Below, piece after piece: positions 1 through 7,725 of a stretch of 64,000 nucleotides of DNA. Numbering within the stretch: position 1 is the first letter of the stretch; the number at the start of each line of letters is the position of its first letter. The translations under genes were made by a program, and so were the position numbers. The notes under the pieces are model-generated. The model was given only the letters and a program-made list of their open reading frames with translations. It had not been told where the DNA came from and did not search any database. Source of the DNA: Paludicola sp. MB14-C6 (lineage in GTDB: Bacteria > Bacillota > Clostridia > Oscillospirales > Ruminococcaceae); assembly GCF_030908625.1 (NCBI RefSeq), contig NZ_CP133133.1, forward strand, positions 992,001 to 1,056,000, given 5' to 3'.

Positions 1-234
1 TGAATAATCCTCTATTTCGTATGGAAAATACTCAAATTGCATATTGGTTGCAATTGTTCCGCTATACTCATACTTACCCAATAGCAAGTTTAAGAAAGTT
101 GTTTTTCCTCTACCGTTTCTGCCTGAAAAGCCTAGTTTCCAATCAGTATCTATTTGAAACGATACATTTTCAAAGATGTTATCATAGCTTCCATCGTAAG
201 CAAATGTTAAATCTGAAATATTAATAAGTGACAT
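1..234 (-). CDS. ABC-F ribosomal protection protein, Lsa-like (N-terminal part, cut by window edge)
   Basis: Only the first 78 codons lie in the window; the gene continues beyond base 1. The reverse strand reads MSLINISDLTFAYDGSYDNI and then a Walker A motif GRNGRGKTT near residues 38-46, a spelling characteristic of the Lsa/CplR branch of ABC-F proteins. Members of this branch bind the ribosomal E site and dislodge lincosamide, pleuromutilin or streptogramin A antibiotics. The start is fixed by an AGGAGG ribosome binding site just upstream. The roughly 300-base leader holds a promoter, a tiny leader ORF and a terminator, as expected for antibiotic-inducible ABC-F genes. Which drug class it protects against cannot be told from this fragment. 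Confidence 0.85.
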   Translation of the reverse strand, partial: MSLINISDLTFAYDGSYDNIFENVSFQIDTDWKLGFSGRNGRGKTTFLNLLLGKYEYSGTIATNMQFEYFPYEIEDYS

Positions 235-262
235 ATAAAAATCCTCCTAATACAAATAAAAT

Positions 263-290
263 AGCTGCAAGAAAGCTATTTCTTGCAGCT
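263..290 (-). terminator. Attenuator terminator in the ABC-F leader
   Basis: A perfect 12-bp hairpin (AGCTGCAAGAAA / TTTCTTGCAGCT, loop of 4) followed on the reverse strand by ATTTTATTT lies between the leader ORF and the ABC-F start codon. An upstream copy of its left arm (371-380) can pair with its right arm over 10 bases, which would prevent terminator formation. Confidence 0.8.
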
Positions 291-370
291 CAAAATATAC
301 AGAAGGACACATAGCACACAAAGATATGCTATTAGAATGTCATATATAAAATGAGTTCGAAAAATTGTAA

Positions 371-382
371 CTTTCTTGCATG
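371..382 (-). promoter_or_regulatory. Antiterminator arm (segment 2) of the ABC-F leader
   Basis: On the transcript this reads CATGCAAGAAAG. TGCAAGAAAG is exactly complementary to the right arm of the terminator at 263-274. GCAAGAAA is also complementary to TTTCTTGC inside the leader ORF (447-454). It can therefore switch between pairing with the leader ORF (termination) and with the terminator right arm (readthrough). Confidence 0.7.
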
Positions 383-443
383 AAGCACAACAAACAAAAG
401 CGATCGAATCCGCTTAACATCATCTATTATGCTTTTAAATTTA

Positions 444-464
444 CTAGCAAGAAAAATTACGCAT
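444..464 (-). CDS. Leader peptide MRNFSC upstream of the ABC-F gene
   Basis: This is a six-codon ORF (ATG CGT AAT TTT TCT TGC, stop TAG), about 27 bases after the predicted transcription start and preceded by TTGGAGTTGGAAAG, a usable ribosome binding site. Its codons 4-6 contain segment 1 of the attenuator, TTTCTTGC. A ribosome stalled here by an antibiotic would cover segment 1 and free segment 2 to disrupt the terminator. It is too short to be credible by itself; the case rests on its position inside a three-way pairing switch of the kind described for vmlR and lmo0919. Confidence 0.65.
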   Translation of the reverse strand: MRNFSC

Positions 465-497
465 CTTTCCAACTCCAATCATCTTAAGTTATTTGGT

Positions 498-526
498 ATT
501 ATATCATTATATGAATATTTTGTCAA
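498..526 (-). promoter_or_regulatory. Promoter of the ABC-F leader
   Basis: Reverse strand: consensus -35 TTGACA (521-526), 17-base spacer, consensus -10 TATAAT (498-503). A consensus promoter in front of a leader terminator fits constitutive initiation with control by attenuation. Confidence 0.85.
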
Positions 527-537
527 TTAGATAGTAA

Positions 538-568
538 AACAGGTGAAAGCAACTTGCTCTCACCTGTT
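538..568 (-). terminator. Terminator after the sugar transferase gene
   Basis: Inverted repeat AACAGGTGA / TCACCTGTT with a 13-base middle, followed on the reverse strand by TTTTA. It sits just past the stop codon of the sugar transferase and just upstream of the ABC-F promoter, so it separates the two transcription units. Confidence 0.7.
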
Positions 569-575
569 AATTTTA

Positions 576-1988
576 TTATTTATCTGTACTTTGATGTTCT
601 TGTTCTTGATGCTTCACAAATTCAACAATACTTTCTTCTGTAAAGCCTTCTGTGCTATCAGATTTAAAGAACACTTTTACTGTTTGGAACATAATTACGA
701 TATCTTGCCATACGCTGTATTTTTCAATATACATTAAGTCAAGAATCAGCTTGTCCTTCGGCGTAGTATTATATTTACCAGCAATTTGTGCTAAACCGGT
801 TAATCCGGCCTTCGCACGAAGACGATATCGAAATTCAGGTAAATCATTTTCGTATTTTTCAACGTGTTCAATACGTTCCGGACGAGGTCCAACAACACTC
901 ATATCGCCAATTAAAATGTTAATAAGCTGTGGTAATTCATCAATACGTAACTTTCTTAGAATATTACCAACAGGAGTGATACGATCATCATGATCACTAG
1001 CAGGTCGATAACCTTCTTTTTTATCCGCATCGACAATCATCGTTCTAAATTTCAGCACATTGAAAATTTTACCGTTTAAAGTTGCACGTTCTTGTTTAAA
1101 GAAAACAGGGCCTTTATCATATAACTTAATGCATAACGCTTCAATTAACATAATCGGGCTGAATACAATTAACGCTACACTTGAAATAATAATATCAATC
1201 GTTCGCTTTAAGAATTTTTGTTCAAAAGATAGTCCTTTAATATTAGAGACTAACATTGGCATATCATCTAAAACATTGTGTTTTGAATAATTTACTACGA
1301 TATCACTTAATTCCGCATTCAAATAAACATTCACATAGTGTTTATACGCATAGTCGATAATATCACTTTTATCCTGTGCAGGAACATTATAAATGAATAT
1401 AGAATCACTATGGCGAATCAGCTTACGTAAATTAGGATCCTTAAAGGAAATAACATCAGTCACTTTATATTGCTTTTTATACTTTCCGATTTTAGGTAAA
1501 ATCTCGGAAGCACTTGCTTCATCAAAACATATTAACACACATTTTTCAGGTGGGTTAATTCTAAAATAAACGTAATTACCGAAATAAACAAATATGGTAA
1601 CTATCAATAAATGCAATATGAAAATAACTAACAAAATTCCAATACTTTTTAAAGTAAACATTCTTTGGTCTAACGAGTGGGTATTCATAATGCATAATTG
1701 CAAATAAGTAACCGCATCGGTTATAAAAGCGGCAATTCCCAATGAAGATATAATATCCTTGCTTTTTTTCTTTCCAATTGCAAAGCCACCATAAACTGCC
1801 GTCATACTAATACCAATAATAACAAAAGTAGTCATTGTTATTGCGGCTGTTCTGGTTTGATCAATAATTTGCGGATGGTCTATAGAAAATAATCCAAAGA
1901 AAACCACAAATAAACTAATAAACAATAACGACTTAATAATAAATATTGTTGTCTTCTTAAGACTGCGAATCATTTTTTTTATTGCCAT
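576..1988 (-). CDS. Polyprenyl-phosphate sugar-1-phosphate transferase (exopolysaccharide initiation)
   Basis: 470 residues. The C-terminal 200 residues form a bacterial sugar transferase domain: KRTIDIIISSVALIVFSPIM membrane stretch, GPVFFKQER, LKFRTM, RITPVGNILRKLRIDELPQ, GDMSVVGPRPE and AGLTGLAQIAGKYNT. These enzymes transfer a sugar-1-phosphate from a UDP-sugar to undecaprenyl phosphate at the inner membrane face, the first step of exopolysaccharide or capsule synthesis. Four hydrophobic segments fill roughly residues 15-135, followed by a soluble domain, the WbaP/CpsE-type layout. The start is supported by GGAGG 8 bases upstream. No other polysaccharide genes are next to it, so it is an isolated priming enzyme here. 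The sugar cannot be inferred. Confidence 0.88.
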   Translation of the reverse strand: MAIKKMIRSLKKTTIFIIKSLLFISLFVVFFGLFSIDHPQIIDQTRTAAITMTTFVIIGISMTAVYGGFAIGKKKSKDIISSLGIAAFITDAVTYLQLCIMNTHSLDQRMFTLKSIGILLVIFILHLLIVTIFVYFGNYVYFRINPPEKCVLICFDEASASEILPKIGKYKKQYKVTDVISFKDPNLRKLIRHSDSIFIYNVPAQDKSDIIDYAYKHYVNVYLNAELSDIVVNYSKHNVLDDMPMLVSNIKGLSFEQKFLKRTIDIIISSVALIVFSPIMLIEALCIKLYDKGPVFFKQERATLNGKIFNVLKFRTMIVDADKKEGYRPASDHDDRITPVGNILRKLRIDELPQLINILIGDMSVVGPRPERIEHVEKYENDLPEFRYRLRAKAGLTGLAQIAGKYNTTPKDKLILDLMYIEKYSVWQDIVIMFQTVKVFFKSDSTEGFTEESIVEFVKHQEQEHQSTDK

Positions 1989-2103
1989 AGCAAAGCCTCC
2001 AACGCTTTTCGCTTATAGTACTGTCATGTTTACCCATTATATCAAAAGGTAACAAAAAAATCAAACCTGTTTTTTAAAATGAATATTTTTACTCTAAAAA
2101 ATA

Positions 2104-3573
2104 CTATTTATTCCCTTTTATTAAACGGCTTTTTGCAATTACAATTGCACTAACAGAAATGATAATCAACACAATTCCAAGTAGTAAAAATAAAAAAGCG
2201 TTATCTTTACTAACAGCTGCTTGTGGCGTCGGAGTAAGCTTACTTGATTTAATAGGAAGTGATAAAGAATAAGGATTGCTGCTTTTCTTGATAGAGGTTA
2301 AAGCAACAATTGCTTGCTCTGTTGCATTGTTTAAACTCTTTTCACCTTTAATATGTGCAAAACCGCCATCACTATTTTGATAGGATAGCAATTGATCTAC
2401 TAAGGATTGCGAATTTTTACGAAACCGAATATCATCTAATGAAATATCCAAAGTATTTAACATAATAATAACTGCGCTTAAACTCTCACTATTTTCCTGA
2501 CCTGAAAATTCAAATCCACCTTTTCCAGTTTGACTTTTTGATAAATAAATTAACCCTTTATCTATTGCGCTTTGTACTAGTATCTGCTCTTTATAATTTG
2601 CTAACGCTGTAAGTGTTATTGCAGTTGTATCAATATCAGATGCAGAGCTTTTCATAATGGAAAAGCCGCCGTCTTGTTGCTGAAATTCAAGAATATTGGA
2701 AATCAATTTATCTCGAGTATTGATAGCGTCTTTTGGTAAAGTATAGTGATTAGAATCTAATGCAATTAACGTATCAACAGCTCCCAAAATACCTGCATTC
2801 ATAATGTTTGGATAATTACTAAGTAGTTTTACTAAGCTTCCATATTCATTTAAACTTGCATCATATCCGCAAAATGTGAGTGCCATTATGTTTTTAGCAA
2901 TAGCCATTGGAGTCTCATAGTCATGCTTTATTTTAACACTATCCACGAAATCATTAACTGCTTTAATATCAGCTGTTCTTCCGGCAACACCCATACTAAT
3001 TAGATAGGAGGAACTATTGCTTTTATTATTTAAGTGCAACCAATTCGTTGATTGATTTAAAGATTCATTTGTTTTATCATTCCAATATCTACCGGTATCT
3101 TTTATTTGATAACTTGATGTTGTATTGGGGTTAGCTGATTCGACTTGAGTGGTCTGCTTGGAATAAATCCACTCTATAATATCGCCATCCTTTACCATAG
3201 TCGTATCTAAATTTTGAAGAACATAAATTCCGTTTTGTTTTACTGTAAATTCAGTTGGATATGGTTCTGTTTGAATTTTACACACTGTATCATCTAAAAG
3301 CCGCACTTCGGAAATTTTGCCATTTTTCATTGCATAGTCTTTTATTAAATTTTTGTCCTTCAATTGCTGCATTGTACTTAATATACTGGTTTCGTTATCC
3401 AAGGAGATTTTTGTATTCTCAACAACATGGTTTTGTTTGATATTATCATAAATACTAATCATAATTGTTTTTTTGCTTTGCTTGGTCATCATTGGTGTCG
3501 CATTTGCATAAACTGCTTGTACGCAGCCTAAACAAAGTATCATTACAATAATAATTGCAAACCATTTCTTCAT
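2104..3573 (-). CDS. Exported, membrane-anchored protein with prenyltransferase/squalene-cyclase-like repeats
   Basis: 489 residues. It has an N-terminal signal peptide ending near VYANA (residue 25), a segment around 90-130 resembling DUF4430 (ending GDIIEWIYS), then alpha-alpha barrel repeats with the QxxDGGF signature (FQQQDGGFSI, SQTGKGGFEF, YQNSDGGFAH), and one C-terminal membrane helix followed by KSRLIKGNK. The repeats resemble the terpenoid-cyclase/prenyltransferase fold found in complement-like and cobalamin-binding surface proteins. No sortase motif is present, so it is anchored by the helix. AGGGGAG precedes the start. Its substrate is unknown and enzymatic activity is doubtful because no catalytic DxDD motif is visible. 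Confidence 0.7.
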   Translation of the reverse strand: MKKWFAIIIVMILCLGCVQAVYANATPMMTKQSKKTIMISIYDNIKQNHVVENTKISLDNETSILSTMQQLKDKNLIKDYAMKNGKISEVRLLDDTVCKIQTEPYPTEFTVKQNGIYVLQNLDTTMVKDGDIIEWIYSKQTTQVESANPNTTSSYQIKDTGRYWNDKTNESLNQSTNWLHLNNKSNSSSYLISMGVAGRTADIKAVNDFVDSVKIKHDYETPMAIAKNIMALTFCGYDASLNEYGSLVKLLSNYPNIMNAGILGAVDTLIALDSNHYTLPKDAINTRDKLISNILEFQQQDGGFSIMKSSASDIDTTAITLTALANYKEQILVQSAIDKGLIYLSKSQTGKGGFEFSGQENSESLSAVIIMLNTLDISLDDIRFRKNSQSLVDQLLSYQNSDGGFAHIKGEKSLNNATEQAIVALTSIKKSSNPYSLSLPIKSSKLTPTPQAAVSKDNAFLFLLLGIVLIIISVSAIVIAKSRLIKGNK

Positions 3574-3718
3574 TCTATCTCCCCTATTCCATTTATTTAT
3601 ATATAGATTAATTATAACGGATTCGGCTGATGATGTCTATAAATATTGCATTTTATTTTATATTTTGCATATTTAGTATTGTAATATTAGTATTTACCAT
3701 TTGTATGAATGTAATATA

Positions 3719-3747
3719 TTGTTTCCGCTGTAATTATATGATACAAT
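3719..3747 (+). promoter_or_regulatory. Promoter of the gene at 3783
   Basis: -35 TTGTTT (3719-3724), 17-base spacer, -10 TACAAT (3742-3747) with an upstream TG (TGA TACAAT). It lies 36 bases before the chosen start codon. Confidence 0.6.
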
Positions 3748-3782
3748 AAATGTGGAACTATTGTTTGGTAAAGGAGAAATTT

Positions 3783-4313
3783 ATGAAAACAAATAAAAAA
3801 GCAATACAAATTGTAGCTATTTTATTTTTCATTATCGTTTTAGTGTGTATTTTTCCTATTCCAAGAAAGATTGATAAAATAGTTCCAGCTTTTGAATGGC
3901 AAAATGGAAATGCAAATTATCAAAAACAAACGCAAATCAAAATAAAGGGTATTTACAAAGATTATCTATTTCGTAGAGATACCTTTAAAGGAACTATTTG
4001 TATTGATGGATACGACTATACATCTGACGGAACCCATGAACTCAGGCCTTTTACCTTTTTTAATAATGATGCTCATCTACAATATATGGACAAAAAAACA
4101 TTTTACTTTAAATCTCTTGGTACTATCTATCGCAATCCCAACTGGGACAAAACTTTAATATGTGTTTATAAAGAATTGGAAGGTAGAAGGGAGTGGAGTG
4201 AAGATGATGGTATTATCATTTCTGCCCCTGCCACAACGAGAGAAGAAGCGATGAAAGTTGTTGATAATATCAAACAATATGATGGATGGATATCAAGAAT
4301 AAAATGGAAATAA
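3783..4313 (+). CDS. Uncharacterised membrane-anchored protein
   Basis: 176 residues from the ATG preceded by AAAGGAGAAATTT; an upstream in-frame ATG at 3750 has no ribosome binding site and sits too close to the promoter. One hydrophobic helix (about residues 8-25, ending PIPRK) is followed by a soluble, probably extracytoplasmic domain rich in aromatic residues and lysine. I do not recognise a family. It stands alone between a reverse-strand gene and an ABC-F gene with its own promoter. Confidence 0.6.
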   Translation: MKTNKKAIQIVAILFFIIVLVCIFPIPRKIDKIVPAFEWQNGNANYQKQTQIKIKGIYKDYLFRRDTFKGTICIDGYDYTSDGTHELRPFTFFNNDAHLQYMDKKTFYFKSLGTIYRNPNWDKTLICVYKELEGRREWSEDDGIIISAPATTREEAMKVVDNIKQYDGWISRIKWK

Positions 4314-4321
4314 AACGGAGT

Positions 4322-4343
4322 GGAGCGATGAGGGCATCGCTCC
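4322..4343 (+). terminator. Weak terminator after the 3783 gene
   Basis: Perfect 9-bp hairpin GGAGCGATG / CATCGCTCC with loop AGGG, 8 bases after the stop codon. The following sequence (CTACATTTTG) has only a poor T run, so termination strength is uncertain. Confidence 0.45.
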
Positions 4344-4389
4344 CTACATTTTGTGGGAGAATAATCACTACTTTAATCAAGAAATCTAT

Positions 4390-4419
4390 TTGCAAGTACA
4401 TTCTAATTCATGATATAAT
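4390..4419 (+). promoter_or_regulatory. Promoter of the ABC-F gene at 4466
   Basis: -35 TTGCAA (4390-4395), 18-base spacer, -10 TATAAT (4414-4419) with extended TGA, 46 bases before the start codon. Confidence 0.6.
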
Positions 4420-4465
4420 AATCTTCAAGATTGCAAAAATCAAAACTATTGTAAAGAGGTAACGA

Positions 4466-6019
4466 ATGAGTATATTAAATGTTGAACACGTTAGCCATGG
4501 GTTTGGTGGACGTCAAATATTAGAGGATGCATCGTTTCGACTATTAAAAGGCGAACATATTGGATTAGTTGGTGCAAATGGTGAAGGTAAAACCACCTTT
4601 TTAAATATCATAACTGGCAAGCTAATGCCTGATGAGGGAAATATCAGCTGGTGTAAACGAATTACAACAGGTTATTTAGACCAAAACACAGTTTTAACAC
4701 AAGGAAAAACAATCCGTGAAGTATTACGTGATGCCTTTTCACATATGTTCGAATTAGAGCAAGAAATGCTTGCTATGTATGATAAAATGACAGACTGTAC
4801 TGACGAAGAGATGGCTGTTTTGATGGAAGATGTAGGTGAAATACAAGAAAGCCTAGAGCATAATGGGTTTTATACGATAGACTCTAAAATAGAAGAGTAT
4901 GCAAATGGTTTAGGTTTAGGAGAAATCGGTCTTGATCGCTTAGTAAATGAATTGAGTGGTGGACAACGTGCAAAGGTATTGCTTGCAAAGCTGCTGCTTG
5001 AAAACCCTATGATTTTAATTCTCGATGAACCTACGAACTTCTTAGATGAAAACCATGTTTATTGGCTCACAAACTTCTTAAAGAACTACGATAATGCCTT
5101 TATCTTAGTATCCCATGACACTACCTTTATGAATAATGTAATCAATGTAATTTATCATGTAGAAAATGCAACATTAACTCGTTATTCCGGAGATTACAAT
5201 TATTTTCTTGAAATGCATGAATTAAAACGCAGACAATTAGAGCAAGCTTATGAAAAACAGCAAAAGGAAATTGCACAGCTTGAAGATTTCGTTGCAAGAA
5301 ATAAAGCGAGAGCAGCTACTGCAAATATGGCAAAAAGCCGTCAGAAAAAGCTTGACAAAATGGATGTTATAGAGCTTGGCAAAACAAAGATTAAGCCAAC
5401 CTTTTCTTTTAAAGAGGCAAGAACTCCCGGTAAATATGTAATTGAAGTAAAAGATTTAGTTATCGGATATAATGAACCGCTTACAAGGGCATTGAATTTT
5501 CATGTTGAAAGAAACCAGAAGATTGCAATTAAAGGTGTAAATGGACTTGGAAAATCCACATTGCTTAAAACCTTGTTGCAAATTATTCCCCCAATCAGTG
5601 GAACCGTTGCCCACGATCAATTTATGGAAGTCGGCTATTTCGAGCAAGAGGAAAGCGCCTCATCTAAAACTGCTTTAGATGAATTATGGGACGAGTTTCC
5701 CTCTATGAATGCCGGTGAAGTACGTGCAGCACTCGCTCGCTGCGGTTTAACCAATGAACACATCACAAGCCAAATGCGTGTTCTTTCGGGCGGAGAAAAT
5801 GCAAAAGTACGTTTATGTAAACTGATGATGAAAGAAGCAAACCTATTGGTACTCGATGAACCGACAAACCATCTTGATGTAGAGGCGAAAGAAGAACTAA
5901 AAAAAGCGGTAAAAGAATTTAAAGGAACCGTTTTATTAGTTAGCCATGAACCTGAATTTTATGAAGATGTTGCAACTGCAATTTGGAATGTTGAAGATTG
6001 GACAACTAAAATTGTATAG
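4466..6019 (+). CDS. ABC-F family ATPase (YbiT/YkpA-like)
   Basis: 517 residues with two ABC domains and no membrane segments. Domain 1 has Walker A GANGEGKTT (residues ~37-45), signature LSGGQ and Walker B LILDEPTNFLD. The linker (about 245-310) is rich in charged residues and glutamine, as in the ABC-F interdomain arm. Domain 2 has GVNGLGKST, LSGGE and LVLDEPTNHLD. This is the architecture of soluble ribosome-associated ABC-F proteins that act at the E site as translation factors or antibiotic protectors. The length and interdomain region fit the YbiT/YkpA group rather than the Lsa-like gene at the left edge. A leader attenuator is absent, so a housekeeping role is more likely. AAAGAGGT precedes the ATG. 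Confidence 0.85.
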   Translation: MSILNVEHVSHGFGGRQILEDASFRLLKGEHIGLVGANGEGKTTFLNIITGKLMPDEGNISWCKRITTGYLDQNTVLTQGKTIREVLRDAFSHMFELEQEMLAMYDKMTDCTDEEMAVLMEDVGEIQESLEHNGFYTIDSKIEEYANGLGLGEIGLDRLVNELSGGQRAKVLLAKLLLENPMILILDEPTNFLDENHVYWLTNFLKNYDNAFILVSHDTTFMNNVINVIYHVENATLTRYSGDYNYFLEMHELKRRQLEQAYEKQQKEIAQLEDFVARNKARAATANMAKSRQKKLDKMDVIELGKTKIKPTFSFKEARTPGKYVIEVKDLVIGYNEPLTRALNFHVERNQKIAIKGVNGLGKSTLLKTLLQIIPPISGTVAHDQFMEVGYFEQEESASSKTALDELWDEFPSMNAGEVRAALARCGLTNEHITSQMRVLSGGENAKVRLCKLMMKEANLLVLDEPTNHLDVEAKEELKKAVKEFKGTVLLVSHEPEFYEDVATAIWNVEDWTTKIV

Positions 6020-6020
6020 A

Positions 6021-6050
6021 AAAAAGAGAAGCTTTCGCTTCTCTTTTTTT
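6021..6050. terminator. Bidirectional terminator between ABC-F and cupin genes
   Basis: Hairpin AGAGAAGC-TTTC-GCTTCTCT flanked by an A run on one side and TTTTTTT on the other, placed between convergent genes; it can serve both strands. It overlaps the cupin stop codon by two bases. Confidence 0.85.
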
Positions 6051-6522
6051 ATTCTCCATCATAATAATCTACGTTTGAATTATCTTGAAAGAATACACTT
6101 GGTTCACTTGACATGATAATCCCTGTTTTACCTGAATGAGGATAATGCACAATGTCAGGGAAACGGGTAGTATCCACATCAATATAGACTAAAGGTTGCG
6201 TATCCGATACGTTTTGAATACGATGAGCACTTTGCTTCGTTGGAGGACATACAATTACATCTCCAGTTGTAATATTGCGATTTCCTTCTGGAGTTTCTAA
6301 TACACCTATTCCACTAATAATATAGAATACTTCTGTATTGCTAATATGATAATGATAAGGGTAGTTATATTTATGTGGTGGAATTTCATAAAAAGCAACA
6401 TAACATTGTCCGCTATCTTCACTAGAGGTCACCTTATATTTTCGATATTCGTAAAGGTCATGATCTGCTTTATGCGTCGGGATAATCGCTTCTTTATTGG
6501 TGACTATGATTTTGTCATCCAT
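6049..6522 (-). CDS. Small cupin-fold protein
   Basis: 157 residues with one conserved beta-barrel cupin domain: motif 1 around HYHISNTEVFYIISGIG (G-x5-H-x-H-type metal ligands His and Glu) and motif 2 GDVIVCPPTKQSAHRIQN. Single cupins of this type bind a metal and act as sugar isomerases, dioxygenases or ligand sensors; the reaction cannot be assigned. The start is preceded by GAGGAG. It lies 14 bases downstream of a GNAT gene on the same strand, so the two probably form a small operon ending at the terminator at 6021-6050. Confidence 0.75.
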   Translation of the reverse strand: MDDKIIVTNKEAIIPTHKADHDLYEYRKYKVTSSEDSGQCYVAFYEIPPHKYNYPYHYHISNTEVFYIISGIGVLETPEGNRNITTGDVIVCPPTKQSAHRIQNVSDTQPLVYIDVDTTRFPDIVHYPHSGKTGIIMSSEPSVFFQDNSNVDYYDGE

Positions 6523-6536
6523 AGAAACACTCCTCT

Positions 6537-6959
6537 TTATTCAATACTCAAATTGTATTTTATACTACTTGCTTTTTTGAATCCTACACTTTCATATAAT
6601 TTATGTGCAGGGTATGCATCATCAAGACACGTTAGCGAAATAGAGCGATAACCATTATCTTTTGCAAACTTTTTGACATGGTTCAAAAGTGTTTCTGCAA
6701 CTTTTTTGCGCCTATGTGTTTGCTTTACTGCAACATTAAAAAGCATCAAACATGGTTGAAAATCAAATGTAAAAAGATCAATCTTATACAAAGTAACACT
6801 ACCCATTATCTCGTTATTTTCCTTTGCTACAAGAATATCATAATTACCATTCAACTCATATTTTTGGTATTGCTCAATATCTGTGCTTTGTCCAAAACAT
6901 CCATCTATTAAGTCTTTATATAATAGAATATCTTCTTTTTGTAAACGTTCAATTTCCAT
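6537..6959 (-). CDS. GNAT family N-acetyltransferase
   Basis: 140 residues with the GNAT fold: LFNVAVKQTHRRKKVAETLL supplies the acetyl-CoA pyrophosphate-binding loop (QTHRRKKVA, a variant of Q/RxxGxG/A), followed by NGYRSISLTCLDDAYPAHKLYESVGF, the usual C-terminal half. The substrate is unknown. AAGGGAAGATACT precedes the ATG. It is the upstream gene of a probable two-gene unit with the cupin protein. The second glycine of the acetyl-CoA loop is replaced by lysine, which is tolerated in some GNATs. Confidence 0.78.
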   Translation of the reverse strand: MEIERLQKEDILLYKDLIDGCFGQSTDIEQYQKYELNGNYDILVAKENNEIMGSVTLYKIDLFTFDFQPCLMLFNVAVKQTHRRKKVAETLLNHVKKFAKDNGYRSISLTCLDDAYPAHKLYESVGFKKASSIKYNLSIE

Positions 6960-7039
6960 AGTATCTTCCCTTTTCTAAATTACCTTTTTATTTAGTATAG
7001 CATTAATTCCAAGATAAAACAATTATTTTTCAAACCCTA

Positions 7040-7089
7040 TTGACTAATTTAGTCAATAGGGCTATATTAGTATTGACCAAAACAGTCAA
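7040..7089 (+). promoter_or_regulatory. TetR promoter with two palindromic operators
   Basis: Two 17-base palindromes share the pattern TTGAC-N7-GTCAA: TTGACTAATTTAGTCAA (7040-7056) and TTGACCAAAACAGTCAA (7073-7089). The first contains the -35 TTGACT (7040-7045); after 17 bases comes the -10 TATATT (7063-7068); the second operator covers the predicted transcription start. Binding at both would block the promoter, so the downstream TetR protein probably represses its own operon. Confidence 0.8.
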
Positions 7090-7110
7090 TCAAAATTAGG
7101 AAGTGAGCAA

Positions 7111-7725
7111 TTGAACGAAAATAATAAGCAAAATGATAAGCGAGAACGCATAATCAATGCGGCTTTAGAAGAATTCTCAATAAATGGTTATAAAAAAACT
7201 GCAATTGATGAAATTGTCGCAAAAGCAGAGGTTTCAAAAGGACTTATTTTTCACTACTTTGGAAACAAAAAGAAATTATACTTATCTTTATATCAATATT
7301 GTTATGATATGATGGCGACCTACTTTTTTGATAAGCTAGATACTACTAACACCGATTTTTTTCATCGTATTAAAAATGCCGAGCAAATTAAATTGGAACT
7401 GTTGCAGCAATATCCATTCTTCTTTCAGTTTTTAATGAAAGCATATTTTGAAACCCATACTGATGTAAAAGCAGACATTGACCGAATAAACAACAGCATA
7501 AGCCCTGAAGCAATCGCGAAAAGTTATAGTAATATTGACTATAGTAAATTAAAAGACAATATTTCTCCTGATATTTTGATGAAAATTATCAACTGGACAT
7601 CATATGGCTATATGCAAGAGGTCTTTCAACGAGGAGAAACAGATATGCAAAAGATAATGGATGATTACAATGTCATTCTTGATATATTAATGGCTAATTT
7701 TTATAAGGAGGAATATCTATCATGA
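7111..7725 (+). CDS. TetR/AcrR family transcriptional repressor
   Basis: 204 residues. The N-terminal helix-turn-helix is clear (RERIINAALEEFSINGYKKT, then IDEIVAKAEVSKGLIFHYFGNKKKLY), and the C-terminal helical ligand domain is divergent as usual. Translation starts at a TTG preceded by GGAAGTGAG; no ATG or GTG in frame is better placed. The gene overlaps the following ABC ATPase gene by four bases (ATGA), so repressor and transporter are translated together. Paired operators in its own promoter indicate autoregulation of the whole unit. The inducer is probably a substrate of the exporter, but nothing in the sequence identifies it. Confidence 0.88.
   Translation: MNENNKQNDKRERIINAALEEFSINGYKKTAIDEIVAKAEVSKGLIFHYFGNKKKLYLSLYQYCYDMMATYFFDKLDTTNTDFFHRIKNAEQIKLELLQQYPFFFQFLMKAYFETHTDVKADIDRINNSISPEAIAKSYSNIDYSKLKDNISPDILMKIINWTSYGYMQEVFQRGETDMQKIMDDYNVILDILMANFYKEEYLS

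Noticed and set aside
652..1290. Forward-strand ORFs opposite the sugar transferase gene
   Set aside because: They are shadows of a clearly coding reverse-strand gene, with no ribosome binding site or family.
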